Part shown: in pieces, positions 10,390 to 20,721 of the stretch
Position numbering within the stretch: the stretch's first letter is position 1
Layout of the letters: each line of letters starts with the position of its first letter
The notes under the pieces: model-generated
What the model saw: the letters and a program-made list of their open reading frames with translations, nothing else
The model's database searches: none
What the model was told of the DNA's origin: nothing
NCBI GenBank assembly: GCA_019915015.1
Contig: JAHBBC010000009.1
Location: 186,001-250,000, forward strand
DNA from: Auriscalpium vulgare
Lineage: Eukaryota > Basidiomycota > Agaricomycetes > Russulales > Auriscalpiaceae
Length of the DNA: 64,000 bases
Reading direction: 5' to 3'
Position numbers and translations under genes: made by a program

Positions 10390-12060
10390 CCAGCACCTCA
10401 GAAGCCTTATCCCGTCGTTCTCAATCGCATCATGTCGACGGCAACTCCCTGAAAATGCTCCCCGCGTTGCCCGACGAGGAAGCTGTGCTCAAGTCCCCGT
10501 TTTCCGTCGTGGATGACCAAATCAACGCGTCCGCGCCTGTCACGATCGCGCCTTCCACCCGAACTCCTGGTCGACATTTTTTCTCCCACTGCATGTCAGG
10601 CAAAGGACACCAGTATGGTATTAAAGCCATGGACCACGTCCCGTCGAGCGTACCATGTGTGCGGTTCACATGGGTTTGCCGAAGCTGGAGACACATTATG
10701 GTCACTACTCCCATGCTTTGGTGCGACTTCGTTCTCCCACTACCCCCGCAGTGGGCTCGCGCGTTTCTCGAACGTTCTCAACAGCTCCCACTCCGTTTTC
10801 TGCTATTGCCGAATCCCGAATAATTTCTCCTCCAAAGGATTCGCCGGCATGGTTGCTGCCCTTCGACACCCTCCAACGAGTCTGGTCCCTGGATATATCC
10901 CATTTCAAGGGCAGTGGCACCAATTTACATTTGCCTACTATCCACGCCGGCCCCGATTCTCGAGGTTGCCACATCCTCCGATACTGGAGAATACCAGCCT
11001 CAAGATGCGCTCTTCGCAAACAGTGCGCCTCGCCTGTGCTACCTAGACATCTGCGACGCCCGAGTGTTGACCTTGTCGTCATTGTCCTCTTTCCCCACCC
11101 TCACCCATCTCAGGCTGCGCATATTCGACTGTACACAGCCCCCGCACCGTCTGTCAGACATCATCGCCGCCCTCGAGCGCGCGTCAAGGAGAACTGTCTG
11201 AGCCCGTTCTCCACCGCGCCACATGCGCCGCACCCATCACAAGTTGCGCAGCTGCCCTCGCTGGAATTCTTACACATCGTAGGCGAGCCGTCGGAGTGCA
11301 TCGGTTTCCTCCGCCACGTGCGGACGCCCGACACCGTTTCCCTACGCGTCACCGCCTGTTCTTCCGGGCGCGCGACAGAGTGCGCTGCGCTGTTGCCGTG
11401 CCTGGCGCCCGTGCGAGGGCAGACAGCAGATCCGCTCCGTGACATACAGATATACTCGAACGTCGAACGATACCTCGGCATCCGTGCACACCATCACGAC
11501 ACCCGTTTACACCCCAACAACGTGGATCCCAGCTCGTCGTGGAACGCATGGAGCAGGAGCTTCGAATTTCACTGGTATTACTACAAAGATGTCTACGACT
11601 TTATGCGCATCCTGTGCCCGGGACGGGGATTCGTCGCTGGCGATTGATGTGGTGCTCAGCGAACAAGCCCTGCCGCCGCAGGAGGAGTGGCCGGCCGTGC
11701 TCGGCACCGCCACGGCGCTGACAACGCTTTGCGCGGGCACCCTGGCGTATGCTGACCTGTGCTCGACCCTGTCTGCCGGCTTGCAGGACGGGACATACTG
11801 CCGCGCCGGCGCGGGCAGTTGGTGTTGCCGCGACTGCGCATCCTCAGGCTTGACCGTGCGGAGCTGTGGAATTGCTACAGAGACGGCGCGGGGAGCTGGT
11901 GTGATGAGTGTATGATGGGTGGCGCGTGGACGATGTGCTCTTGCAGGGGCTCGAGCTCCGGCATCAGCGTGGTGCCGCACTTGACGAGCTCTACCTCTGG
12001 GAGGGCTGCATGGTCACAGACCAGTGGCTGCACGAGGTGGAAGGCGTCGTGGGGTTGCGT
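10390..12060 (+). pseudogene. F-box/LRR-like gene, several frameshifts
   Basis: Collinear pieces of an F-box family gene lie in changing frames. They include a leader with KSPFSVVDDQINASAPVT, the F-box-associated segment RFTWVCRSWRHIMVTTPMLW, FVLPLPPQWARAFLERSQ, and C-terminal repeats LPSLEFLHIVGEPSECIGFL and TPDTVSLRVTA. The order matches the decayed copy at 55188-56860 (same YADP and FEF.W..YKD-type signatures). At least three frame changes separate the pieces. F-box proteins of this type present substrates to an SCF ubiquitin ligase; this copy cannot make a full protein. Confidence 0.65.
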
Positions 12061-12530
12061 GATTTTTCACGATGATCAGAGTGTGCGAACGCGGGGGGTT
12101 CGGCTCAAGGGGAAGACCGAGCAGACCAGACGGGGGAGTAGAGTTGGGGATGCGGAAATTTGAGTCTTGGATGGCAAAGGAGAGCGAGAAGTTGCTCTGC
12201 AGAGGAATGCGTATCGGGGCGGGTGACACCAGAGTTATCAGGTGTGTTATCCTCTTGGTGCTCGTGATGCAGGCGGCCCACAACGTCTTCCTGGTGCCAT
12301 GTGTCCGAACGTCTCCCATTGCCCTCGTCAGCTTTTGGCTTTCCTGTGCACTTTGCAATGTTTGCCACCGATACGATGCGGTACGATACAATATGATAGG
12401 ACACGACACGACACGAGAGACACAGCGCCCGTAAGACCGGTGCGGCGGTTGGATATATTTGGTGTGCACTTACTGGACCTCGATCAAAATATGCACTTGC
12501 AATTCGAGCTGTGATTTATATCGGCACATT
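12061..12530. other. no recognisable gene
   Basis: Downstream flank of the decayed F-box gene. Frames are short and uninformative. A run of ATACGATGCGGTACGATAC-type words near 12370 is a weak simple repeat. Confidence 0.35.
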
Positions 12531-12534
12531 TTCT

Positions 12535-13700
12535 GCGAACAGTGATGCTGCACCCAATCTCAGGGCAAAATCGCAGCAAACAGTTTGTAGACAAATAAAC
12601 CAAGAAGACGCGTGTAACAAACTGGCATGCATCCATGAGCCACTGGCGCGTCGCACCGCACCGGATGAGCTCGAGCCTACTGAGTGGAGCACCGCGCTGT
12701 TGTCGGCGCCCAAGCTCACGGAGCAGCACCTCCCCGACGGACACGCCGAAAGACTCGTCGCCATCCTCCACCCCATCCGCCTGCGCGAAACAGTGCGCGA
12801 GGGGCACGTGTTCCAGCTCCAGGCACCGTAGCTGGGGCCACACTACCGCGCGCCCCGCCGCGCCGGCTCCGCGCCATGTCGCGTCCTCCGGCGCGCTCGC
12901 AGACAGGAGCGTGCACAGCGTCATCCCTGCGTTCCCACTCGCCCCTAGCGTCTGCAACTCCCCCGCACGACCAAAGTCGTCCAGCCACGTCTTCGGCGAG
13001 AGCAAGGGATCGGGTTTGCCCCGGCCGCCGCTAAGATCCATTGAAAGCTCTCGCAACTCACGCACGCTCTGTCTTCTTGCCTTCGGGAGAGCACGTAATC
13101 GCGAGCGGCGCATGCTGAGAGCGTTCGAGGAGCACTTCGCCCCATTTTGGGGGCAGTGGGAGGACGATGTGTCGCCATAGGGCGGCCTTGCTGAGAAAGA
13201 CGTGTCTCCACTGGCGGCAGACATGGGTCAACCGTACCCACGGCACGGTGCGTGGGAGATGACTGGCGACTTCGGTGTGCTCGACTCGCTCCTGGCCGAG
13301 AAGATAGGAGAAAATGGTACCCATGACTTCGGGCGGAAGGCGGGAGACAGGCGCGCACGCGTTGATGCGGGCGTCCAGAATCAACAGTAGAGACGCAACG
13401 GCGGCTCTTTCATTTCGCAGCGTGGAATAGTATTTGGGGGAGCAGGCGTGGACCCGAGACAAACGCGGCAGAAGGATGGATAACCAGAAATCTGCCGTGC
13501 TGCTTGTGTCGCTGTGATAATGCAGGACGAAGTTCAGTTCGAGGTTCATCGGAAGAGGTTGGTCGCGCACCTGTCTTCCGGTACTTCTTCAATCTGAACC
13601 ATCATACACCACGATATCCCCAGAGAGTTTGCTGTTTACTGGAGGCGACTGTGATGGTTTTGAGGCAAGCTTCAGGACACGCGGTGCACGGTCACCCGGC
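12535..13700 (-). repeat. inverted duplication, left arm
   Basis: Read on the minus strand this region is collinear with 17920-19930: an upstream segment (TTTGCTGTTTACTGGAGGCG against TTTGCTGTTTGCTGGAGGCG), the F-box gene body, and the 3' flank sharing AGTTTGTTACACGCGTC, TTTGTCTAC.AACTGT and GCATCACTGT. This arm lacks roughly 0.8 kb of the gene's middle. The arms are separated by about 4.2 kb. Confidence 0.75.
12600..13570 (-). pseudogene. F-box gene with internal deletion (left duplicate)
   Basis: The start codon and F-box are intact here: MRDQPLPMNLELNF, then SRLPPEVMGTIFSYLLGQ and WVRLTHVCRQWRHVFLSKAALW. After APLAITCSPEG the sequence jumps to RELRELSMDLSG, which corresponds to about residue 410 of the 18108 copy, and the frame changes at the junction. 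The C-terminal LRR-like part (ESFGVSVGEVLLRELGRRQQ) is preserved, but a second small deletion removes the normal end after ATRQWL. The open part would encode a truncated F-box protein of about 170 aa. Confidence 0.75.
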
Positions 13701-16286
13701 CACGTGTGTTGTGCGTGCAGATTATATCGGCATACCGAACTGCAGCGCGCAAAATACTCTGTATTTGCTTACTACGGCTATACATGGTCTCCGGTTTACC
13801 AAAGGGCTGCTGATTCCGCTCCAGTCGAAACCGGAGGCTGGAGAGTGCTGGCTATCAGACCTATCAAAGCGTGGAAGCTATGAGCAGAGCACCTTGTAAT
13901 CCTTCCTCGGAGGCAAACAAGGCAGATTCAACTAGCACGTATCGGGACCAAGCTCGCCGGACGAAGTGTCACTGAGAGCTGTTGGATGCTCGCGATGGCC
14001 TTCGACAAATCGGATCCCGTGGCGCAGGCTCTCATCTGACATGTGCGAGATATCAGCACAGGAACGCGAGCAAAAGGTTGCAACGCACCGACTCGGAGTC
14101 CAGATCCTATGGAGAGCCTGTGGACGGGCGAGGCTGAGTTCTGCGATGTGACAAGAGGGAACCACTCGTCTCAGTTCCACCCGCGGCGCTCGCTGCTGGT
14201 GTTCTGCTCGCGCAACCAGCGCGCCTCACGCTTCGCCGTTTGCACGCCACGCTCGTGTCCGCCGCGGACACGGCGTTGGTGAGGCATCAAGGAGGCTGTA
14301 TGTGCCGGCGGCGACCTGCACTCATGCCTGAAGTCAGCGCCAGACATCTAGTCATTTTAGCCATGCACCCCTTGCACGAACCTCGTCACGGTGCAGACTT
14401 GGCGTCACTTCTGCGGGATCAAGTGCGCCGGTCAGAGAGCGGACGTCGGGCAGTGGGTGGTTGGGCATGGTCGCGGATGACGGAGGGGAGGAGCAGAAAG
14501 ATTGCAAGGGGCGACGACCTGCGATGATGCCTGAGGTTAGCATGCATACATCTGGAGCAAAACAATGACGCACCCAGCGCTGCGTTCGAGTCATTGACAT
14601 CCCGGGCCCCCTCGTCTCTCATCAGACACAACACGCCGCCTGCGTATGTGCAGGTCTAACCTATTCTCCTCTTCATTTGCTCGCCCCTCGCGATGAACTT
14701 GAAGGGTGACCGTCGAGCGTTGGATGTTGGCGAAGAAGGCTGGAGGACGAAACACGAGGCTTGAGCTGTCGAGGGAGCTTGGTGACGGTTTCATTGATTG
14801 CCTTTATTATTGGCTCGCACAACCCCCGACGTCGATTTCATGTAGGCCGGGGCAACCACCGCTAAGTTCTCGGATGGTGCCCATCAGACTCACAGTCCAT
14901 TACAACCATGTACTTCGTTTTGAGACCTTCCTGGATGACTACAGTGCTTTGCATATGAGTTTGCAGTCGCGCGCGCGCGAATTTGCGTGCCTGTCACTCT
15001 CAGTCACACTTCCTTGTATCTCCTGCAAGGTCAGAGAGTTCGCGAATTCATCGTCTCTTGGATTATCAAGCATCGCAAAACAGTCCCATACTTTGCACAT
15101 CTTGTAAACTTACCTCCGATGAGACAGTGGACAATTTTTTTTGTCGGTGCCGTGACCAGAAATCTGTCTCAGCCTCTCTGCCAGATGCTAAGACTTGCAT
15201 ATCACCCCCTCGATGGCGGCAAACTCAACTGCAATTCATCTATTCTATTTGAAACACTACTACTGTCTACCTAGACGAAGCCCAGACCAATGAAACATCA
15301 CGACATCAATGTCTCCATCCCGATTCCCAACCGGTTAAGAACACGGCACTGGCATTCAGCCGCCCGCATGTCTCGAAGGCAGCAGCTGAGTACGCAGCAG
15401 TTGGCGAGGACGTGCATGTGGACAAGGAAGGCGCAGGCGGAGGAGGTGCAGGCGAAGCGGGGGCGCGCCGCAGGAGCTAGAGGCTGCCAGGTGTCCTCGA
15501 CGCTGGCCGGAAGTGTTAATGAATACCAGGATGGCACGGGTCCGGTGACGGAGACTATCTCGATAGGTGCGTGGCACTGTGGGATGCGGTATGCGAACTT
15601 TCAGATGAATGTCCGTTGGAGACGGGAGAATGACGCACCAAACCCCAGTCCGAGCAGATGATCTGTAAAGTCCGTCCGATGCTCCCATCCACGGTCTAAC
15701 ATCAGACAATGATCTGCTAAGAAACAGGAAAAACCTCAGTCCACGTTAAAAGATCATCAAAAGAAAGCATACCATAGAACAATGCGAAACGGCGACCTCG
15801 AGTCAAGTACGGTGTTGTCGAGCTAGCAGTGCTGAGTGAGATTCAGCCTTTCAGGGCCGTCTCGTCGCTTCTCGCCCGAAGCCCGTGATGATGAACCCGG
15901 GAATGTGTCGACAGGACGATCGGGAGGATTGCTGAACATATAGAGTACCCAATAGACAGAGAAAAGAGCTAGATGATTCCGAATGAACGAAGAGGGCGAG
16001 AGAGGGCGGGGTGTGAAAATGTCACGCATCAGGCACATATCTCGCGCGCGCGACGGCGTGACTGCAAACTCATATGCAAAGTTGAAAGCACTGTAAATGC
16101 AAACGACCCAACACGAAAGTGGACGCAACTTATGTCAGCGGACTCGGCATTCGCCGTGGACTGCCCCGAGACCCTCAACAGGCACTAGGCACTGGTGATG
16201 AGACCTGAGACCATGGCCTCCTCCTGGACCTCTTTCCTTATGTCAGATACACGATCACGTGCAATGCCAGCTCGCAAACCGTTGTC
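13701..16286. other. spacer between the inverted F-box copies; no supported gene
   Basis: Short frames only. A stretch at about 14815-14870 (GATTTCATGTAGGCCGGGGC) is similar in direct orientation to 17505-17555 (GATTTTCATACAGGCCGGGG), so part of the spacer is itself repeated. Two similar CGAC(GA)CCTGC..ATGCCTGA blocks lie near 14310 and 14517. The frame at 14983-15274 stays open for about 90 codons but shows no domain. Confidence 0.35.
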
Positions 16287-16854
16287 CAAGTCAACGAATG
16301 CAAAGCGCGCAAGACAAACTGGCGGAAGGAAAATGAGCAGAAGAAGAAAAGGCAGCCAGACCTCAGCAACAGTGATGCGGAGGATGCGGATGAGCACGCA
16401 GCTCTTGTTGTCATCACGCTAGGTGACTTCCTCACCCTGCTCGGCCAGCAGAGCGATGTGATCGGGGCGAGAACAGGACTCGAACACGAGCCGCTGCCAC
16501 AGCCGGACGAAGCGGAGGCGGACATCTATGGGGATGATTCAAATAGTGAGGATGAGCAGGTGCGTGGCCGCATCGCTCTACGAAGGCATATCTGACTTAA
16601 CTCCACAGACCATGGACCGGATGCACGCGCTTGCACATCGCGCGGACGAACTCAAGACGAACTGGAAGAGGCGGCGGCCATCATACGTTCACAGCTTGCT
16701 TTTCGCAACTCCATATGGATCAACAGCCTCACTAGGCCTTCTTGTACGCGATGTGCGCCGGTTTGAGTCAACAGCGCGTGTTCGCGACAACACATGGCCT
16801 GCAGGCAACGATCGCGAGGCTGTAAGGCGCTCTGCGAACACAATGGGATATTAA
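16287..16854 (+). pseudogene. C-terminal relic of an unidentified, probably transposon-type gene
   Basis: Exon A (about 16287-16559) encodes a basic run (RKTNWRKENEQKKKRQ) and then an acidic stretch ending DDSNSEDEQ. A clean intron (GTGCGT at 16560, CACAG at 16608) leads in phase to exon B, TMDRMHALAHRADELK. A 1-nt shift then moves the continuation (ELEEAAAIIRSQLAFRNSIW) to another frame, and the final LVRDVRRFESTARVRDNTW returns to the first. I recall similar endings in uncharacterised, transposon-linked proteins of basidiomycetes but cannot name the family. The frameshifts make it a relic. Confidence 0.4.
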
Positions 16855-16980
16855 TCACGCCCCCGTGCCGCGCATAACTATCCGTTGTCAGGTACTCGAG
16901 GTGCGCCCCGCCTTGTGCATTCATCGCCCTAGTAGCAGTAGTGCAGTAGCGTACCAAGTCAATGCTCAGTAAGTAGTCAA

Positions 16981-17316
16981 TTCCGAGTCCACTGCATAAA
17001 GAAATTCCTGCAGCCTCGGCCTCCTACCACTAAGGTCTCAAAGTTGGCCTGGACATCCTACCAACATATCTAAGATCCCTGGTAATTGTTTGCAATCCCA
17101 AGCTCACTCCAAATGCTGGTTCGAGCCTGCACAACTAGGTTGTTCCCACGCTCCGAGTCCGCCCCATAACACCTTCCCTGCAGCCTCGCCCTTGTACCAA
17201 TAAGGTATCAAACTTTGGCATGGATACTCTACAGATATATTTAAGACTTATTGTAGTGGTTTGGCATCCCAAGCTGGCTGCCAATGCTGCTTCAAGCCTG
17301 CACTACTAAGTGTAGT
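16981..17316. repeat. two-copy tandem repeat of about 170 bp
   Basis: Units at 16981-17150 and 17151-17316 both run TCCGAGTCC, CCTGCAGCCTCG, TACCA.TAAGGT.TCAAA, CATCCTACCAACATATCTAAG (CTC TACAGATATATTTAAG in unit 2), CAATCCCAAGCT and AGCCTGCAC. Identity is roughly 70-75% by eye. Unit 1 contains GGTTCGAGCCT, close to a pol III B box (GGTTCGANNCC). No tRNA fold is evident. It may be a satellite fragment or an old SINE-like unit. Confidence 0.55.
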
Positions 17317-17319
17317 CCT

Positions 17320-17915
17320 GTCTTGGAAGTATCTCATAGATAATCCATATATTGCATGCTAAAAAGAGCAACCAACTGCGTGAAGCGACTTTAAGATGTG
17401 CTCTGAAAGTTTACTTGAATATGTTCATTGTGCCCCCGCCCGGTGTGGCTCATTTCGCGTCGTTGCATCTTACAGCCCCGGCCCGGCCCGGACTCGCCGG
17501 CAGGTGCATCCCGATTTTCATACAGGCCGGGGCATCTACGGCTAAGCTACAAAATGTTGGGAGCATGTACAAGTACTCTAGAAACCTCCTTTTCCGGGGA
17601 GAAACCATTCCAAAAGCCCTTCTTTCTCCATGAACCAGTGTCGACAAAAGATCATGTGATGATTCGAATAATTTCTTCGTCGGGAGTACACCCGCCAATC
17701 TTATCTGGAATCGTGCCTAGGTCCAGCGGTCCACGGCGATATGCCGGATCGCTGACATAAGTATCTGCGTCCACTTTCGTGTTGGGTCGTTTGCATTCAG
17801 TTCCTGGATGCCAGTGCCGGTGCAGGCAGCAGCGCGGCGCGCTGGTGCGAGCCACGTGTACTCCTAACCCTAACTTCATTCTCCATTTCTGTGCCCAGCA
17901 GCCCAAGGCCCCAAG
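17320..17915. other. no supported gene; contains telomere-like hexamers
   Basis: No gene is visible. CCTAACCCTAAC at 17863-17874 is two copies of the fungal telomere hexamer in interstitial position. The right end merges into the duplicated F-box upstream region. Confidence 0.35.
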
Positions 17916-17919
17916 CCAG

Positions 17920-19930
17920 ATTGACCGTGCACCGCGTGTCCTGAACAAACTTGCCTCGAAACCATCACCGTCGCCTCCAGCAAACAGCAAATTCTCTGTG
18001 AAATCGTGGCGTATGATGGGTCGGATTGAACCAGTATCAGAAAACAGGTGCGCGACAACCATATTCGATGAACCTCGAACTGAAGCGTCCTGCATTATCA
18101 CAGCGGCGTGAGCAGCACGGCGGATTTCTGGCTATCCATCCTTCTGCCGCGTTTGTCTCGGGCCGACACCTGCTCCTCCGAATACGTTTCCACGCTGCGA
18201 AATGAAAGGGCCGCCGTCGCGTCTCTACTGTTGATCCTGGACGCCCGCATCAACGCGTGCGCGCCTGTCTCCCGCCTTCCTCCCGAAGTCACGAGCACCA
18301 TATTCTCCTATCTTCTGGGCCAGGAGCGATACGAGCACACCAGAGTCGCTGGCCATGTCGCGCGCACCGTGCCTTGGGTGCGGTTGACCCATGTCTGCCG
18401 CCAGTGGAGACATGTCTTTCTCAACAACGCCGCCCTATGGCGCCACCTCGTCCTCCCATTGGCCCCAAAATGGAGCAAAGTACTCCTTGAACGCTCTCAG
18501 CACGCGCCACTCATGATTACGTTCTCCACGGAAGGCCTGGATAGAAAAACGAGCCCGCCGCCGCAGCCGCACTGGTTACCTGTTGCCACCCTCGAACGCG
18601 TCGACTACATCGAGACCTTCGGATATGAGGGAGATCAAGGCCTCGATCAACTGCTTTGTACCCCAGCCCCACTCCTCGAGGTCGCCCATCTCGACCGGAC
18701 ACCTTCCTCCAACCTCTTTGGAGATCATGCCCCCCGCCTGCGCCGGCTGCACATGTCCGACGTCTATAAAATCCCGTGGACATCGTCGTTCTTCCCCAAC
18801 CTCGTTGATCTGACAGTGGACAAAGTCGACGGGAGCCCTCAATCTGCCGCCGAGTACGTCGCTGGGCTACGACGCCTCTCCCGGATCGAGACGCTCCATT
18901 TGCGCTACTGTCTCAAGACATTTTCTTCCGCGCAGCCGTCGTACACATCCCAGATCTCCCTTCCTTCCTTGCGCGTACTGTGGATTGCCGGCGGGGTCTC
19001 CCAGTGCGTTGGCTTTCTCCGCCACATGCAGGCCCCCGACATGATTGCGCTACACGTGGTGTGTCATGCCAACGGCCTGTCAGACTTCAGCATGGTGTAC
19101 CCTTTCCTCGCGCCCCGGCGCGGGTATGCAGCGGACCCCTTCCGCTATATTGGGTTCTACTCAATAGACGCTTACAGAGTGACAGTCTCGGGAGGCCTTA
19201 CGGACGACGACCGTGCGGTCTGTCGGGCGTTCGACTTCCGATGGAAGACGTCGGACAGAGTGGTCGACTGCGTCCGAGCGCTATGCGAGGAGATAGGCGT
19301 GCGCCACTTGCGCGTGCTTTCGATGAATCTTCAAAGCGCGGGCGTAACCGACCCCTTGCTCTCGCGGGAGACGTGGCTGGACGAGTTTGGCGCGGCGGTG
19401 GAGTTGCACACGCTGGAGACGAGCGGGAAGGCCGGCATGGCGCTGTGCATGCGCTTGTCTGCGAGCACGGACTCGGACGGGACATGCCAGCCGCAGCCGC
19501 CCGGCGCGATGCGCGGAGAGTCATACATCTTGTGGCCCCGCCTCCGCACCTTGAAGCTGGAAGGAGTATCCCTCGCGCACTGTTTCTCGCAGGACGATGG
19601 GGTGCAGGAGGGCGACGAGTCGTTCGGCGTGTCCGTCGGGGAGGTGCTGCTTCGCGCGCTTGAGCGCCGACAACAGCGCGGTGCGCCGCTCGGCAAGCTC
19701 GCGCTCATCCGGTGCGGTGCGACGCGCCAGTGGCTCCGCAGAGCGGAAGATTCGGTGGGCTGCGTGTCAGCAACAGGGGACAAGACGTGAGCGAGCGCGA
19801 GGCGTGGGGCGGCGCGTGATATCATACATGCATGCTAGTTTGTTACACGCGTCATTTGTCTACGAACTGTAATTTACCGTGATTTTCCCCTGAAATCGCG
19901 CGCGCGCGCAGCATCACTGTGCGCAGCGAA
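17920..19930 (+). repeat. inverted duplication, right arm
   Basis: Collinear with the reverse complement of 12535-13700, including promoter-proximal and 3'-flanking sequence, so the duplication copied genomic DNA beyond the gene. This arm keeps the full-length gene body. Confidence 0.75.
18108..19790 (+). CDS. F-box/LRR-like protein, start codon displaced by a 2-nt deletion
   Basis: An open frame of about 560 codons contains the F-box-like motif (SRLPPEVTSTIFSYLLGQ, then WVRLTHVCRQWRHVFLNNAALW, residues about 50-110), LRR-like segments, and the family C-terminus ESFGVSVGEVLLRALERRQQ. The left duplicate starts MNLELNFVLHYHS...; here the same leader reads GAACTGAAGCGTCC instead of GAACTGAACTTCGTCC. 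The homologous ATG is therefore out of frame, and a TGA lies 24 nt upstream of the listed start (a GTG). The first in-frame ATG is about residue 138, after the F-box. Either a non-ATG start or an unseen 5' exon is used, or the gene died recently. The expected role is substrate binding in an SCF ubiquitin ligase. Confidence 0.6.
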   Translation: MSSTADFWLSILLPRLSRADTCSSEYVSTLRNERAAVASLLLILDARINACAPVSRLPPEVTSTIFSYLLGQERYEHTRVAGHVARTVPWVRLTHVCRQWRHVFLNNAALWRHLVLPLAPKWSKVLLERSQHAPLMITFSTEGLDRKTSPPPQPHWLPVATLERVDYIETFGYEGDQGLDQLLCTPAPLLEVAHLDRTPSSNLFGDHAPRLRRLHMSDVYKIPWTSSFFPNLVDLTVDKVDGSPQSAAEYVAGLRRLSRIETLHLRYCLKTFSSAQPSYTSQISLPSLRVLWIAGGVSQCVGFLRHMQAPDMIALHVVCHANGLSDFSMVYPFLAPRRGYAADPFRYIGFYSIDAYRVTVSGGLTDDDRAVCRAFDFRWKTSDRVVDCVRALCEEIGVRHLRVLSMNLQSAGVTDPLLSRETWLDEFGAAVELHTLETSGKAGMALCMRLSASTDSDGTCQPQPPGAMRGESYILWPRLRTLKLEGVSLAHCFSQDDGVQEGDESFGVSVGEVLLRALERRQQRGAPLGKLALIRCGATRQWLRRAEDSVGCVSATGDKT

Positions 19931-20310
19931 TGCGTCGATCTAAATCCCAGCTCGAATGCCACGAAGTCGGCGTAGATACCCCAGTTCATGAACAGGCCCC
20001 TACATCCAGGGTGACCTCCTATAAGAATGACACAGGCTGTCAACAGGACTCACCCGATTGCAACACATATGAACGGAGTTGTACGTCACTAGCTCCCTCA
20101 CGCTCGCCCGCTTGTCCCCCTTGAGCTGCTCGACGCGCGGACGCGGACAAGACCGCCGCATGCAGGTATTGGCCACAAGCAGCATGCCCAGCACGACGAA
20201 GCACGACACGCGCACGGTCCACGCGAACGACACGCCATGGTGCAGAAGTTGGTTAAGCATGATCGTGCCCCCAAAGAACAATCCTTCAATGCCGCACGGG
20301 TTCGCCCGGC
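19930..20310 (-). pseudogene. MFS transporter central fragment (copy D)
   Basis: The minus strand encodes TIMLNQLLHHGVSFAWTVRV, then VVLGMLLVANTCMRRSCPR and LFMNWGIY, i.e. the middle of the monocarboxylate-type MFS protein, with an intron in the same place as in copy B. At DNA level 19979-20264 is very close to 29501-29780 (same orientation, scattered substitutions), so it is a partial segmental duplicate of copy B. Both ends are missing. It begins immediately after the F-box duplication arm ends. Confidence 0.75.
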
Positions 20311-20721
20311 GACGGCATGCGCGCGGCGGTGTTGCAATGGCTGAAAGGAGAATTATTGTAGTACGCATTGAGGGCACAAGGCCCGAAACTGCCAGACAGG
20401 GCCCCGCGGTGCTGCGTACGTTCGTCGTGATTCCCGCTCTCGCGCCCCGTCTTCGCTTGCGTCGACAGCGCGCGCCTCCCCGCTGCCCTCACTTCGGAGG
20501 CAGCTCGTCGCGGCAACCAAGGCGGCGCCGAGAACGCGGGGGCACGATTTTGTCGACTTTCGCCTTCAAACAAGTCCGCCCGCGTGCGTTGGTCGACAAA
20601 ACGAATAATTTCCTAGTAAAACTCGAAACATATTCAATGAGGGACGATAACCTGGGCAGTGAGGACAGTCATCAGTGGGTATCAAATCATTGCGAAACAA
20701 GCGCGCCGAACTTGAAGGCTA
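20311..20721. other. no recognisable gene
   Basis: GC-rich stretch with a short Arg-rich plus-strand frame and no domain. It lies between the MFS fragment and the 3' end of the kinase-like gene. Confidence 0.35.

Noticed and set aside
13740..13870. Small inverted repeat CCGGTTT...AAACCGG
   Set aside because: Seven-base arms are expected by chance at this length.
17110..17135. tRNA gene suggested by GGTTCGAGCCT
   Set aside because: No acceptor stem, A box or cloverleaf could be drawn around it.
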